A stretch of 64,000 bases of DNA from Pyxicephalus adspersus (lineage: Eukaryota; Chordata; Amphibia; Anura; Pyxicephalidae), in assembly GCF_032062135.1 (NCBI RefSeq), contig NC_092858.1, forward strand, positions 129,046,081 through 129,110,080, read 5' to 3'. The notes beneath the pieces are model-generated. The model was not told the origin of the DNA. It searched no databases and was given only the letters and a program-made list of their open reading frames with translations. Positions 10,650 to 23,978 of this stretch are shown here, in pieces. A program made the position numbers and the translations under genes. Each line of letters opens with the position of its first letter. Position 1 is the stretch's first letter.

Positions 10650-13600
10650 TCACAATGCAGACAGTTGGTGGCACAACATTCTAGGCCTTGGAGAGTAAGT
10701 TGCATTAATTGAGTTGAATTTGGAGGCAAGGGACACAAGTTGATTAGTTGCCAAATTTACATTTCTTAAAGCAATACATTTGTCCAGACTAACATGATAC
10801 TAGCACTGATTAAAAATGACCCCTAATAGGGTTACATCAACATAATGACATGAGTGCTGTCTTACATGTTCATACATGAATATCATGTTTGTACAAACTA
10901 CGATAATGTCAAGAGCACCATACTCATGCTCCAATGGTAGATTTCAAAACCAAAGGAGTTACTTCCACTTTGAATTTAATAAATGTGATACCTAATTAAT
11001 TAGGATAATATGAGGATAACCACCAAATGCCAATGGGGCAACTCTATTGGACAGTGTATCTTTAAGGCTTCTGCCCATATTTATTGGAAAAAAAGGCATA
11101 CAAACAAAGAAACAATCTTCCCTCGCATTGGGTTGTATCAGCAATGTAATAAGCTTTAAAGCAAAAAAATTGTTTCCTAGCAAAACAAATATTTGATGCT
11201 TGCCACCAAAATAGTACTTATTTCTTTCCCATGCACAGATAAGAGTCTGCCTCAAACAGCCACTGCTCTTAGCACCATGTGTGTTAAATTGGCCTGTGGG
11301 CCTCAGAAAACGTGGGACAAGGAACGGGGAGGGGAATCCTCCCCACCCAACTCTTGCAGATTCCCAATAAAACCAGCCCAAGGACAGAAAGTTTAAACAG
11401 CTAGCAAGTAAAGCTAGAGCTTCCTTAAAAACAAATTTCTACTGGTTGCACCACAGTAATAAAACCTGAGAAAACGTGCTCCCACATAATGTCCATCCAA
11501 GACTTTTCCCAGTAACAGTAAGGTGACTAAAGGGGACTGTCTGACATGAACATATCTGTAGTGCTGAAATAGCAGTCCCCAAAAATGACATTGGATGGTG
11601 GATTTAGAGGGGTTATATTTTGCAGATTGTACAATTCTGAATTAATCATTCAGGTAAAATGTTTCCCTTAACAAGGGCATTTCTTTTATCCTTACCAAGG
11701 TCTGAGGATGTGATTAAAAGACCTGGTGGTAAAGAAGTATGTGACCAACCATACCAACCCAACCAAGCTTTGTGTTTTTTTTTCAAAATTTGGCTTTTTT
11801 TCTCAACTTTCTCAAAAATCTGCTAAATAGTTATGAATTTTGGTTCTCTAATTTCACTGTCTGCTTACTACTTACAAGTAACCCGTTAAACACTGTAGCC
11901 ATGGACAGGTGCCCTAGGCATGGTTTAAAAATATGAGAGGGCAGCTGCTCCTAGATTTTCATCAGTTTTGGTTCTCTTTAGGATCACCACAATTGAAAAA
12001 AAGATTGCATTAATTATCTTGCTTCCAGAGGCTATCCAATCCCAAAGTAGTGTTTACCATCTTTCATGCTCCATCAGAATTGTGATCATGTGCAGAGCTG
12101 AGCACAGGATCTGAGCAGACTGACCCAGACTTCTTCTTTCCCTTCTGTCAAATGCACATAATGCTAATAGAGCTACATAGTGAGGGAGCTGGAAAAATCT
12201 CTGCTAGCCTTGGGCAGACTAGCAAGTGAATAGGATGAAATATGTAAGATAGCAATACAGTGCACCATTGGCTTTCTTTCTGTGAGGGCCAGGGGAACGT
12301 AATGTCTTTGTGTGAGTTCTGTGGCAATTTCCTGCCTCCTGGTTCTTGGAGCAAATACGACATACAGATAACAGGTCCAGCTGACATATTTATCTTCAAT
12401 GCTGAGAAAAACTAGCAGAGAAAATCTGCTGGGAATGGACTGAAGGTAAAACTGCCAAAATACAAAAACAAAAAATAGGAAAGTGAAAACCTCACATTTG
12501 GTTCATGAGTGCTTTTGGCAGCTAAACATTTTCTACAGGCATAAATGAAAACCATTTAAGAGGTCATTAGTGATAGGTCATTCAGGGTCTCAATGGATGG
12601 GGGACTGCTTGTCACATAAGTAGGCCCAGTTTGAAGCAAAATAAGGATTATGAAGCATGCAGCAAATCATTCTGTCAAATCACAAAAAGGCATGAGTGTA
12701 AGAAAGCCGGTCTTGCTAATGCGTACATTGTTTTGTAGCACAAGAGCCAGCCAACACTGTCTATTTAAAACCAGCTGGGAGAAAATGTGGATTTCCCTGC
12801 ATTAAATGAGTGCTAAGCCACCCACATTGTTATTGTGCTCCTAGCCTCTCGCTGTAACCGTTCACTGCACAAAAGGCGCTGTATGTCATCCGAGAGCAGC
12901 GGGGCTTTCAGGGGAATGCAATAATCTTACTGGAGCTATTAAATTGAGTCCTGCAATTAAACCACAAAATACCCAATTTTAAAAGAATTACTCCTAGTTT
13001 AGACTCGACTTCCCATTTTATTAGATTTGTTTTTCTTAGCAATTATGCATTCTCTTGTGCTTGCTGTAGCTTGTAATAAAGGGTCAAACTGGAGTACACT
13101 ACTTGAATGCCTTATAATTACCATTACTGTAAAATACATTTTTAGCACCAACTTCAGAAAATAGAATTTAAGTGAGGTACATTCTAAAACGTAGGTTTAG
13201 TTAAACTAAAATTTAAAAAATGCAAAAATTATATATTAGTACTAGTAAAGGAAGATAAAAGACTCCTAGACTTAATTATTATGTATTAATTATTTTATGG
13301 TTGCACAAAATGATGTAGAATTTAGGATCGACTCAAACACGCAGAAGGACAAGGTCAGCAGCTTGGGTGTTGTGCTCCCACTAACTCCTAGGCCCAGATA
13401 TGTGGAAAGACTTAATGAGCCATTGCCTAAGGTGGCCATACACTAAACTATCTTTTCAAGTACAACTGGACTGTGATTATTCATTACTTTAAGGAAGACT
13501 TCCTACTTTGGGGTGAACAAGCTTCCTGTGGTCACCACTAGAGATCACTGTTGGGTCGAAAGAACTGTTTTTTTCCCCAAAGCAGGAAGTACAAACAGGG

Positions 13601-15500
13601 CTGGCAGACCGAAGGCCATGCTATTGGAATCAACATTCTGCTCAATACATCACAATTTACAAAAATTCATTCAAATTCAAATATCCTTATTAGTCCTTAT
13701 ACCAGAACATACACAGGCCCTCCCCATTAAATCAAGATCAAGTTATAGTCTTTATTGGCACTTAACGTGCTATATTTTAACTTCCAAATGTCCAAACCTC
13801 AGTGCATAACACTAGCTCTGACTTATGGAGGCTACATTTTTGAAGTGCCAGGAGAAGGCAAGTTTATTCCGTATGTAAACCATTTAAAAGTACCTGTTTA
13901 TAGATTACCTTTTTTTTTGTTCTTTTATTTTCCCTTGGTGAGCCTATCAGTGACAATCTCTATCGTAAGGTGACAATGTTCATCCAATGTACAGAATATA
14001 TAGACAAGTAAATTAGGATTACAGAGGGTTTTCGCCTTTTCTTACCTCTATAGCTTAGGAGGACGTTACCAGGGCATGGCTGATTGCTTGAGAGAATATT
14101 GAAGAGTGCACAGGACAAAGCTGTCTGGATTCTTGAAGGCTCTGTTGTTATTTTTAGTACTTTTCAAACAAAACACAATAAATAGTATAATAGAAAGATC
14201 AAAAGGGATCAAACAGGAGAAGGTAGTTGTTAGTTCCAAGAATAAATCTAGAACAAACCTGCAATTTGATTCATGCAATTTGTCTTGCCCGACACTACAC
14301 TATATGTACTTGCCCCAGAACCTACAGTCTGCTTCTATAGCTATGTATAATTGTGTATTTCACATTTGTTTGCAGTTGAATGACCAGCACATCTATATTT
14401 CACAGCTAAAAATGTCTTTTAGATGCAGGATAAAAATTAGAAAGGCTAATTTTCATACATTTCCAGCTCCTCCAGAAACAGCATGACACACGTGACCTTT
14501 GATTGGTTTCAATCATGCGTTATGGTATATTTAAAGCAGACTACAGAGGACTGTTTATGAGCAGGACAAAGATTTAAGTGCTGCTAAAGACTTTCATGAC
14601 ACAGGATTTATACAGGTGCAGAGTACCAATGATCCCAAAGCAGTTAAAGCACTTACATCCAATTATAGGGTGTCTGGTTTATGGACTATGATAATCTGGT
14701 TATTATCACTTGCACTGACTTCAGAAAAATGGATGGATTGTCATTAGCTATTATCTAGAGTCTAAAAAAAGCTGTTGTTTAGACTGATGTTCTAGGGTAG
14801 GCTTAGATGAATGTAGAGCTTTAAACAGACTTTATAAAAGATCCAATGTCACAGACTTATATTTAAGAATTATTACGGCTTAAGAGCTACACACATACAA
14901 TTTTCAAAGTAAGAACAATCTGTGTAAAGGCTGCTGGCGATTTGCATGATTTCTGGATCAACATGTGAGGGTAGCAGAGCGACTGTAATGTCAGTATCCA
15001 GCCTATACGAAAAATACATGTTCCATGATTCCTTGCATTATGTGCAGAAGATACCATATGCGTGTTTACACGGCACAAAGGGCTGGCTACAAAAAATACA
15101 TGCTGACTAAAGCAAGACTTGTAGCCAGTTGGAATAAGGATATGTTTTCTGCTAAGTAGAGAAGGTATTTATGGGAACTTATATTTTTAACTTATATTTT
15201 TGGAAAAACTGGAGTTTTTTTCATGTATTTTTCACTTTAGTGACACATACCAATAGAATCCAAACCAGGGGCGTGATATTTGTATGTTCTTTTTTCCTCT
15301 CTTTTCCAATCTGAACATATTTTTCACTTTGGTAACAAGGCCTTTATAAGCAATATGTATTAAAAGTTTAATTATAAACATCTTTCATACTAATATAGGG
15401 TTAATATTATGAACAATTTGCTCATTGCCTAATGAAACCTCATGTGGATATCTAGGGTTTCACAAAACACAAAGGATGGAGGAAAAGTGAGACACACCTA
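10650..15500. other. No recognised gene
   Basis: Unremarkable AT-rich sequence with short open frames. 12830-12980 is lower in simple repeats and could be conserved non-coding DNA (guess from texture). 13436 onwards starts like the GGTGGCCATACAC-type repeat. No exon continuing the minus-strand receptor after 17943 could be found here. Confidence 0.4.
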
Positions 15501-16620
15501 TGGAATGGGGTCTCACTCACACCTCACTCACTTAGAAAATTGAGTTACAACTATAGAGACAACAGAACCGTGGATTAAAGAAACCACAAAGGAGGTGTTT
15601 GGTTTGGCAACATTAATATGTCTTAGTAGCATACAAAATATAGTTGTGCCTAAAAAATAATCATATATAAAATACATACATGAAGGCATTTATCAGTGCT
15701 GTCATAGTATACAAAATGTATAGTTTTTCCCTGATTACTTCATCAGGGTATTCTTAGATATGAGATACTAGACGATGTACGCTAAAGCGAGTAGTAATTC
15801 AGGTTTAATGACTAAATAGACGCCATCATAGTCAGTTGCTTGTCACAATTTTGTACATAACCGTGTAATGTCTGTACCCGACGCGTTTCGCCGTCTAAGG
15901 CGTTACGGTCTATATAAATCATAAATTGAACACAGTACAACTATACATACGTAGTCATCAAAGGGTGTATTCAAACTACAAGGTAAATCAAAGGAGAAAT
16001 AAAAAACATATATATCTCATGTATCAGTATAAGATCATTAAACTGGGCTACACAGCTTAAGGTTACTATATAGATAATAATAGATATAAAAGTGTGCCAT
16101 CCATATATGGGAAATATTTTGCATAATGTGGAACATATTCTTTTCAGTGGTGTATTAGTTTGCTTACTAATAAATGTTCTGGAGTCTACATCATGGGTAT
16201 ATGTATCGAAGAGTAGTTTATAGGTCATAGTAAACACCTTTAGATGATATGACAATGTATGTAGAAAATGGTGAAATTACTGAATGTAGTGTTAGTGTTC
16301 AAGTTAATAGTGGATGAAGTAATATATTCAGCATTTACCTGTGAACATGCAGGTAAGTAGTTCTAAAGTGCATAAAGGGGCGATAGAGTGGTATGATACA
16401 AATTGACTGTTATCTACCTGGTAACAAATACCAAATTATACTTGGTTATAACATTTATTGGTAGTATTACTCTGGATCCACTGGTCAAATAAGGCCAGTT
16501 CATATAAATGTATGTCACTTAGGTTTAGGTCATATACTAGATACAGGTGCAAGAATCAGATTTAGGAACATGTAGATGGAGTTAAATTAAGGTTTATCCG
16601 ATTTCACATAGTACAGGGAT
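15500..16620. repeat. Repeat-like block with GACGCGTTTCGCC motif
   Basis: Contains CCCGACGCGTTTCGCC at about 15877-15892, preceded by CTTCATCAGGG about 140 bp before. The foldback element at 34493-35905 carries close relatives of both (CCCGACACGTTTCGCC and CTTCCTCAGGGG). Probably a one-armed, decayed member of the same or a related family. Boundaries are uncertain. Confidence 0.4.
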
Positions 16621-16684
16621 CAGTTTTTTAGGTTGGTTCCAAATATTTTAGGTTGGTTCAAAAAACCCTGGTTGAGAAACACTG
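16621..16684 (-). mobile_element. hAT-type terminus (ends GGTTGAGAAACACTG)
   Basis: Read on the other strand it starts CAGTGTTTCTCAACCAGGGT, a typical hAT terminus (CAG at the end). The same terminus starts at 52515. The opposite end was not located. Confidence 0.5.
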
Positions 16685-17329
16685 ATCTGACCCAAAGTTT
16701 ATATTTGCAATGAAGTTTTATAATCATCTCCACCTTCCACCCCCTAACCCCATCCCCCACAAAACACACACACACACCTACATACCTCCAAGGTAAAATC
16801 CTGTTTATATTTTTTAGTTATGAAAAAAAGTTTACACTGTATGCATGAAGAGATAGTATTTCTAGTTATATTGTCCAAACCCAGGTATTTAAAACATTTG
16901 TTGGTTAGCCTGGCTAGTAAAGAAAGGGGAAAAACAAAACCTGCTGTGTTAATGCTAGTGAGAGGCTGAACTGAATTTTTTCTCACTTGTATTGCCCAGA
17001 ACGGCAGATTACAGTTGTTTTCTCCTAGTTGTCTAGTGTATTGCAAGGCAATCCTGCTTTTTAGGTCTTCACAGTAGCTAAGTGCTAAGTAGTTTCCAAT
17101 TCTTTAAATTTATGTTTCTTTAGATCTAAACCACAATGGATGTTTAGTTTTCATGTTTTTTTTTTAACTTTTAATCATACTTTTTGCATCTTGATGATGA
17201 TGACAATGATGCTGATTCAGCCCCCTTCTGTCTACAGGAAAATACTCCAGTGCCAGCTACACCATTGGCTGTACCACTTGGTACTGTTCTTACCAATTAC
17301 TAGAAAGGTACTTATTTTCTCTCCCCCAC

Positions 17330-17392
17330 TTCCTGCTGGACATTATTTATCCCATTATCCCCTGCTGGACATTATTTATCTCACTATCCCTC
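17330..17392. repeat. Two imperfect tandem copies of a ~31-bp unit
   Basis: CTGCTGGACATTATTTATC occurs twice with conserved flanks. The intervening stretch ends CCCATTATCC in one copy and CTCACTATCC in the other. Confidence 0.75.
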
Positions 17393-17942
17393 TTATGGGC
17401 GCTGTTGCTTCTCCCCACCCCTACTGTGCAAAGGAAGATAATTATCTACCTGTAACCCATGTAAGCAAATAAAGTTAGTTATTGGTTTAAAAGCAGGCAC
17501 CAATAGTTATATACATTGTACTTTAATAGGAACTAGGGCTTTAGAACAAGTTATTCCAGACCTATCTAGCTTCTACTAATGTAAAGTCATTTATTGTCAA
17601 ATATCCTGAGAAATCACAAAAAACATGCCGGTTCCATTGATTTCTAACATTTTAGAAACACCTTTGGGTTTGTTTACCGTAGGGCGCTGGCAAAATGTAT
17701 TTTTTAAAAAAAGATTTCACTGCCTGTGCCGTGGACTTTAAATGTAATGCTTCAAGATATAAAAACAAATGAGGCCTGAAGCATTTTATTATGCACTATC
17801 TTGTCAGAGGTTTAACTAAACTGAATGCCATTATTTTATTTAAAATATTAATCCAGTACAAACCTGTAACAATCTCAATCTTTTTCAATATAAAAAACTG
17901 GGAACATTGGCATAAAAAATTTGGGCATAGAGAGCAACTCAC

Positions 17943-18003
17943 CAAAGTATGTTAGCCACCATGCTTGGAAATTACACAGTGCACCATCTTGAATAACCTC
18001 GTC
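17943..18003 (-). CDS. Exon E of 7TM receptor-like gene (loop and start of TM3)
   Basis: A 61-bp minus-strand exon. Acceptor ctttcttttgtag, donor TTTG|gtgagt. It reads DEVIQDGALCNFQAWWLTYF and ends one base into the next codon. The acidic loop, a Cys, then an aromatic-rich helix start fit extracellular loop 1 and the top of TM3, where GPCRs keep a conserved Cys. The next exon should start with two bases of a split codon; none was recognised in the remaining 17.9 kb, so the rest of the receptor probably lies past the left edge or in an exon I missed. Single-copy, intact splice sites and no stops argue that the gene is functional. Confidence 0.75.
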
Positions 18004-18889
18004 CTACAAAAGAAAGAGAATGGACAAAAATTATATTATTCCTAAACGCATTTATTATGGACCTAAATTTCAAAAGTAAAACTTAAGGGCGTTTGAAAAA
18101 ATAAAAAAATCACGGTTTTGAGTCATTTAGCTATATATCTGCAGTGTGAGCTCTAAGGCACTGTGATGCTGACTGCTAGTTTTATAAATTTTGGAGTGAG
18201 ATTTGATAATGTCAATATGCCCTACGAACTGTTCCCTTGAGGGCTTGCTGAAAATGGAAGCTGTACCTGAGAACACGCAGTGCATAAATCTCTCTGCTTT
18301 AATCTTTATGTTTTCAGTACCCTGCTTGCTTTAATATTATTATTATTATTATCATTATATTATTTAAAAGGATTTATTTATCGACAACATTTTACGCAGA
18401 GCTGTACATTAAGTAGGGGTTGCAGATGACAGACAGTCAGTGAGGGTTTTAACAGACAGAAGAAGACGGGTAAGTTAGAAAAAAAAGGGTTTTGAGTGCT
18501 CTAATAAATGAGCAGAAAGTAGGAGCAAGCCGAATAGGATGAGGAAGACCATTCCAGAGAGTCGGGGCAGTCTTGGAGCCATGCGTGTGATGAGGTTATG
18601 AGAGAGGAAGTCAGTAGTAGGTCACTGGAGGAGCCGCTAGGGATGTATTTTTTTTAACAGGTCAGAAAGATAGGTGGGACGAGAACAGTGGAGGGATTTG
18701 AAGTCAAAGCATAGAAGCCAATGAAGAGAACTATAAATAGAGGCAGAAGAAGAGGAGTGGTGGGAAGGATGGATACGTCTGGCTGCAGGATTTATATTAG
18801 ATTCTAGAGAACAGAGTCCAGTTAGTGGAATACCAGAGAGGAGGATGTTACAGTAGTCCAGAAGAGAGATAATTAGAATGTATACAAGG

Positions 18890-20345
18890 AGTTTGGTGGT
18901 CTCTGGGGACAGGTAGGGGCGGATTTTGGAGACATTGCGCAGGTGAAAGTGACAGGACCTGGAAATGTTCTGAATATGAGGGGTAAATCAGGGAGCAGAT
19001 TCAAAGGGGACACCAAGACAACGTGCCTGAGGGGAGGGACGAATTACAGTGTTGTTAACAGTTAGAAATATGTCAGGGGGAGATTTGGAATGTGAGGGGG
19101 GAGGGGGGAGGATGATGAAATCTGTTTTATCCAGGCTGAGTTTCAGAAATCTGTCAGTTAACCATAACGAGATGGCTGACAGACAGCATGAAACCTTATC
19201 CAGGACTGAGGGAGACAAGTCAGGGGTGGACAGATGGATTTGAGTGTCATCAACATACAGATGTTACTGTAAAATAAAGGAGTATATGAGACTACTAAGA
19301 GAGGAGGTGTACAGAGAAAAGAGAACCGGTCAAAGGACTGACCCTTGGGAAACACAAACAGCGAGGAGAGTGGGAGAGGAGAAATTACCATTGAAAGAGA
19401 GAGCAGTGGTACTGATACTAATGGAGTGCGTGATTTGGATTAGTAGAGGGTGATAAACAGTGCCAAAAGCAAAGAAAAGATCAAGGAGAAGGAGGAGGGA
19501 AACGTTGGCTTGTGAATTTTGTATCTGATGAGATTATTGGCCACTTGGGGCTGTTTCGGTGGAGTGGGCAGCTCTAAAACCAGACTGGAGGGGGTCAAGG
19601 AGAGAGTTGGGGCTCAGGTAATTGGTGAGTCTTTTATAGACAAGGCACTCAAGAAGTTTGGAAACATATGGGAGAAGAGAGATAGGACAGAAGCTGCATG
19701 GTAGGGAGGAATCTAGAAAGGGTTTCTTCAGGATAGGGAGAATAATGGCATGTTTGAAGTTGGAGGGGTAGATACCAGTACAAAGAGAGGTTGAATAGTT
19801 GGGTTAGGGCGGGGACCAGGGTGGAGGAATGGGCATGGAGTAGATCAGAGGGAATGGTATGGTTGGAGTGGCATGGTGAGCAGAGTCATCATGTCTGATT
19901 TTGTCAATTTTATTTTTAAAGTATGGTGGTGGCTATGTCTTGGGCAGAGAAGGTAGTTGACGGGGGAGCAGGTGTGGGGTTTAGGAGGTAGCCAATTGTT
20001 GAGAAGAGGCTGCGTGGGTTGGAAGCTTAAGAGGAGATGACAATGGAGAAATAATTTTGCTTGGCTCTATGTAGCGGAAGGTGGCATGGGCAACTTTATC
20101 CAGAGCCAAAGAAAGAGTGTGGTTAAACTGAGTGGCAGCTTTATCTGGAGATGTGATTTTAGCGAGGGTGGGGGTTAGGGACATAAGGCAGTTTGAGAAT
20201 AGGTTGTGGTCAAGGTTACGAAAATCTCTCTGCCTTTGACCAGGTTTGGGGTGTGGCGAAGGAGGGCAACAATTAGATAGGTTGAAGGTGATAGGGTTGT
20301 GATCAGAAAGGGGAAATAGCTAGTTGTCAAGGTGTGTGAGGCTAC
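18890..20345 (-). pseudogene. LINE reverse transcriptase and endonuclease remnant
   Basis: Would copy LINE RNA into DNA at a nick made by the endonuclease. Three frames are needed to read it. The clearest intact stretch is 18988-19260 (YVDDTQIHL, then FLKLSLDKTDF, ending RCLGVPFES), the thumb side of the RT. N-terminal to it, SDHNPITF is the last endonuclease motif. The catalytic YVDD is present, which differs from the more common YADD by one residue. Confidence 0.85.
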
Positions 20346-20362
20346 GAAGTTTGGAAAATACC

Positions 20363-21007
20363 CAAAGGTTGGAACAACGACTTGAGACTCGACTTGAGGG
20401 TTTTGTCCAGCGACTTGCAACTTGACATGCGACTTGACTTTCGTCTTTCTCTGCTGACAGCCGAAGAAGGCCGGGAGCAAGGCATTGAGGCTTCTGTAAC
20501 ACCGCCTTCCTCCCTGCCCCCTTCAACTGTCAAAGGAGAAAGCCATGGACTTAGAATGCAAGGAAGGCAGGGAAGAAGGCAGTGAGTTTTCTGTAACAAC
20601 GCTTTCCTCCCCACCTTTTTTGCATTCTAAGCCCACGGCTTTCTCCTCTGACAGCTGAAGAGGGAAGGGAGGAAGCCTCACTGCCTTCCTCCCTGTCCCC
20701 TGCAGCTGTCAGCTGGGAAAGCAAGGAATGCGGGTAAAAAGGCAATGTTACAGAAGCTTCACTGCCTTCCTCCCCACCTTTCTTGCATTCTAAATCCACA
20801 GCTTTCTCCTCTGACAGCTGAAGGGGGCGGGGGAAAGGCGGTATTACAGAAGCCTCACTAAGTATGACTTGTATACGACTTGATAAATGAAGTGACTTGA
20901 CTTGGGACTCGACTTGGAAGAATTCTCGGTAAATTGAGACTTGACTTGGTATCAGTGACTTGGGACTCGACTTGGACTTGAAGGGTGACGACTTAGTCCA
21001 ACCCTTG
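20363..21007. mobile_element. hAT-type MITE inserted in the LINE, perfect 8-bp TSD
   Basis: The ends are inverted, CAAAGGTTGGAACAACGACT and CAAGGGTTGGACTAAGTCGT (other strand). Subterminal ACTTGACTTGGGACTCGACT motifs are repeated near both ends. It is flanked by AAAATACC on both sides (20355-20362 and 21008-21015), an exact 8-bp duplication as made by hAT transposases. The interior contains several copies, in both orientations, of a ~60-90 bp GC-rich unit (TTTCTCCTCTGACAGCTGAA). No transposase. Joining the flanks restores continuous LINE endonuclease reading. Confidence 0.88.
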
Positions 21008-22184
21008 AAAATACCTAAAGTATGTCTGGCGATGTGTGTGTGCATTTACGTTCTGTGTGAGTCCAAAAGAGGAGGTAATGGAGAGCAGTTTGGATGAGGA
21101 AGGATGGTTGGGGTCATCCACAGCAAAATTATTAGTGGATGCTTTATTATTGTTTCTTCAGATAATCAGCATGAGAGTGGCAGGTTTGACATGGGAGCAG
21201 GGTGTGCACACAGTGACATAATGTGGGAGCATGGCAAGTCAGTAAAAGGGAAATGATCAGCTGCGGGTAACCACAGGCATAAATGGTGAAAGTCACACAT
21301 CTTTCAAATACTCCTTAAAGTCATCTAATCCCCAAAACAAAAATATGGAATTTATAAATGATATGAAACTTCCAGGTCAGCACACCTGAAAAGAAAAACA
21401 AAAAGTATTTCCTTTAGTTGATTAAAATGTCCTTTGCCTGAAAATTAGCAGACAATTTACAAGATTTTTGTTTCTGGATTTAGTTGCTCTTTAAAAAGAT
21501 GCACAGGCTACTAAAGAGCTGTCCTTGGTGCTGAAGGAAAGAAGCCTCTGATTAAAAAAATGCTTTCATATGACCCATGCACACTAGTGTCATAGAAGTG
21601 AACCAATTAACGCTAACTTTGAATGCATGTGTTTCACTGGCATTGGACCAGTATGAAGCCATCAATTATCTTTTTTACAGAGGGAGAATTATTTATTCAT
21701 ATATATAGATATATATATATGGCTGTATACCTGAATTCCAATAATGACAACCAGTTACTCCATTCATGTGAAAAGAGTTTCTACTTCACTGATAAAGAAG
21801 TGATTTCTACTTTACAAAATTGATTGCCCTTTTAGAAATCTGCTATCATTACAGGTGTGCTCAGATTTAAAACATGGTGAATAAAGAGGCGACACTCTGG
21901 TATTTGATCCTGACCTCATTATAAATAGACTACATAGACATCTGAGACAAGTATTTTGTTTGGTGACCCAAAAATAAGGCATGCAGTTACCCACTTGCAT
22001 GGTGTAGACTTCTTATAATAGAGGTACAAAACTGTAGCTTTATTAGAGATACACTGCCAAACACATACAGCATACTGTAAAAGGAGATCAAGTCCTTCCA
22101 ACAAACCCAACATAAAAATTAAAAAACTAAACAAAAAACAAATCAAATGTAAAAAAAAAAATGCTTATATTTTTAAAAACTTAC

Positions 22185-22241
22185 CATAAGATAGGCAATG
22201 CTGTCGAAGCAAGCAGCAACAGCCAGACTGAGGATCATTTT
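22185..22241 (-). CDS. Exon D of 7TM receptor-like gene (TM2)
   Basis: A 57-bp minus-strand exon, phase 0 at both ends. Acceptor gtcttttttag, donor TTATG|gtaagt. It encodes KMILSLAVAACFDSIAYLM, a hydrophobic helix containing a single Asp (F-D-S) where GPCR TM2 helices usually carry a conserved acidic residue. Joined to exon C it gives loop-then-helix with no break. The general pattern resembles cAMP-receptor-like GPCRs, but this rests on recall of family features and no alignment was made. Confidence 0.75.
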
Positions 22242-23511
22242 CTAAAAAAGACACAACATAAAATAAGGCTGCTAATATTGAACATAGAGGGTTAGGAAAT
22301 TTTGTATTTTACACACAAGATGAATGGAAAAGGTTTTGTCTTAGCCATTAAATTCCAGATCTCTTCAGAGTCTAAGAAAGTACACTAATTAGAGATTGGA
22401 CAACTAGTTATTATGTTCAGTCAAAAATCAGAGCTGCAATACAGGTGATTAATAAGGAACAAGGGATGAAGCAGACTTGTTTCATAAATCCAATATATTC
22501 AAATTTATGGAAAGGTGGGAGAACACACATGCAATTTTATCCTGCAATTACAACAATGATTACATGTAATCAAATTCATTCCTTTAAGTGATGTGTCTGT
22601 AAAATCCCCAGCCTTTCAATAAGAAACTACTGCAAGTTCATTTAGCTAAGAAAAAAATGACATAAATGACAGTCCTAGAATTGTAATTACAGGCAAACTA
22701 TTACTTACGGAATATGAACTGGTATGGGTCCTACACTATGTAGTGGCATGAAAACATTAGAAAACCTAATAGCCATCACACTGAAGACTATGATCGTCTC
22801 ATAAGGTCATTTGGTTAAAAAATCTGACTTATTGACTGGAAATCAACAGCAATCATTCTCTCATCAAATTCTGCACAGTTTAGATCAAATCTTGGTACTG
22901 GCTAATCAATCTTTCCCTGGCTTGATTTACAGTTGTAAAGCTACATTACATGAACAGGACATCTAGCACCTAAAAAAAATGTGTTGCCTTTTTTAAAATG
23001 CTAGAAAACAAGAAATATTGTTAATCCCTTCTGTACCAATTTACTAAAGAAACATGCTGGTTTTGTTTGTTATAAATAGCGGTAACTCCAGCAACTGCCA
23101 AAAAATTCCCTTCTGAGTTCCCTTCCCTTCCCTTCCCCTTGAGTTACCCCTACACTGTAAGGATTAGATGATTGTTTATGTCTAGAAGGGATGTAAACAT
23201 ATTAATTATTGTATCCCCTCACTTCCACAGGCTTATTCTCAGTGTGACCAGTCCCCTGAAGCCTCCTTCAAAGGTTCTCCAGGCCATGGAACTAACAACG
23301 TTCTGTAAAATGAAATCCACTCCAATAGTCCACCCATAACCGTGATGGTAGAGAAAACCTACTGGAATGAGGAGGAATGAGGAAACTTTCTACAATCCCC
23401 TGGAACAAGGGTTTTATAAGCAAGAAAGCAGACATGTGTGACACTGCCTTTCTATGATGATGATCCCGATCCCAGTCCAAATCTGGGGAGTAGGACAAAT
23501 GCTTTTGAATA

Positions 23512-23978
23512 CAGGTAGTCCCCGGGTTACATATAAGACCTTTTGTTCTTAAATTGAATTTGTATGTAAGTCGGAACAGGTACATTATTTAATAAATGCA
23601 ATTAGGACAGATGTTTGTCTCAACATATTTTTAGGCAGTGTGGTGTCAGTTACTGTATAAAATTCTCAATGTGAACTAATCACAAAGCAAAAAAAAAAAA
23701 CTTTATGAATCCTAGACATTCATTAACTTCTGGAGCAAGCTGTGCTTTGATATGCAAAAAAAAAATGTCGCGGTCATTAAAGCGTTACAAGATGATACAG
23801 ATCAGATCAGCTCTTAAAATCATCCACAACCTCAGCTGTGTTTAGCAAAAGATTTCTTCTGCAAGTCATGCAAACCGCCCCCTCTAAGCCTCCATAATGA
23901 ACACCAGGGAGCAGGGAAGCCCCGTTCGTATCTAGGAGTCGTCCATATGTCAGATGTCCTTAACCCGGGGAATACCTG
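23512..23978. mobile_element. TA-flanked MITE with CAGGTAGTCCCCGGGTTA ends
   Basis: Left end CAGGTAGTCCCCGGGTTACA; right end reads CAGGTATTCCCCGGGTTAAG on the other strand. Both sit next to TA (23510-23511 and 23979-23980). 467 bp, no coding capacity. The TA target and the terminal sequence point to the Tc1/mariner-pogo (Tigger-like) group. Confidence 0.8.

Larger units (their letters stand above)
18332..21250 (-). mobile_element. 5'-truncated L2-type (CR1 clade) LINE, interrupted by a MITE
   Basis: A non-LTR retrotransposon on the minus strand. Starting from the high coordinate it shows the end of an APE endonuclease (VDDPNHPSSSKLL, then LSDHNPITF at about 20310). After a linker comes the reverse transcriptase ([34 protein letters not shown], then the catalytic YVDD at about 19252). 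The C-terminal part reads SLLDYCNIL at about 18850. The 3' end reads TGTACAGCTCTGCG, then an (ATT)n tail at 18332-18360, the usual L2/CR1 terminus. Frameshifts and stops are scattered through it, so it is dead. It lies in the intron between exons D and E, in the same orientation as the gene. A 645-bp hAT-type MITE is inserted at 20363. Confidence 0.88.

Noticed and set aside
20551..21045. 164-codon minus-strand open frame
   Set aside because: Crosses the MITE and its border with the LINE; it reflects repeated purine-rich units.
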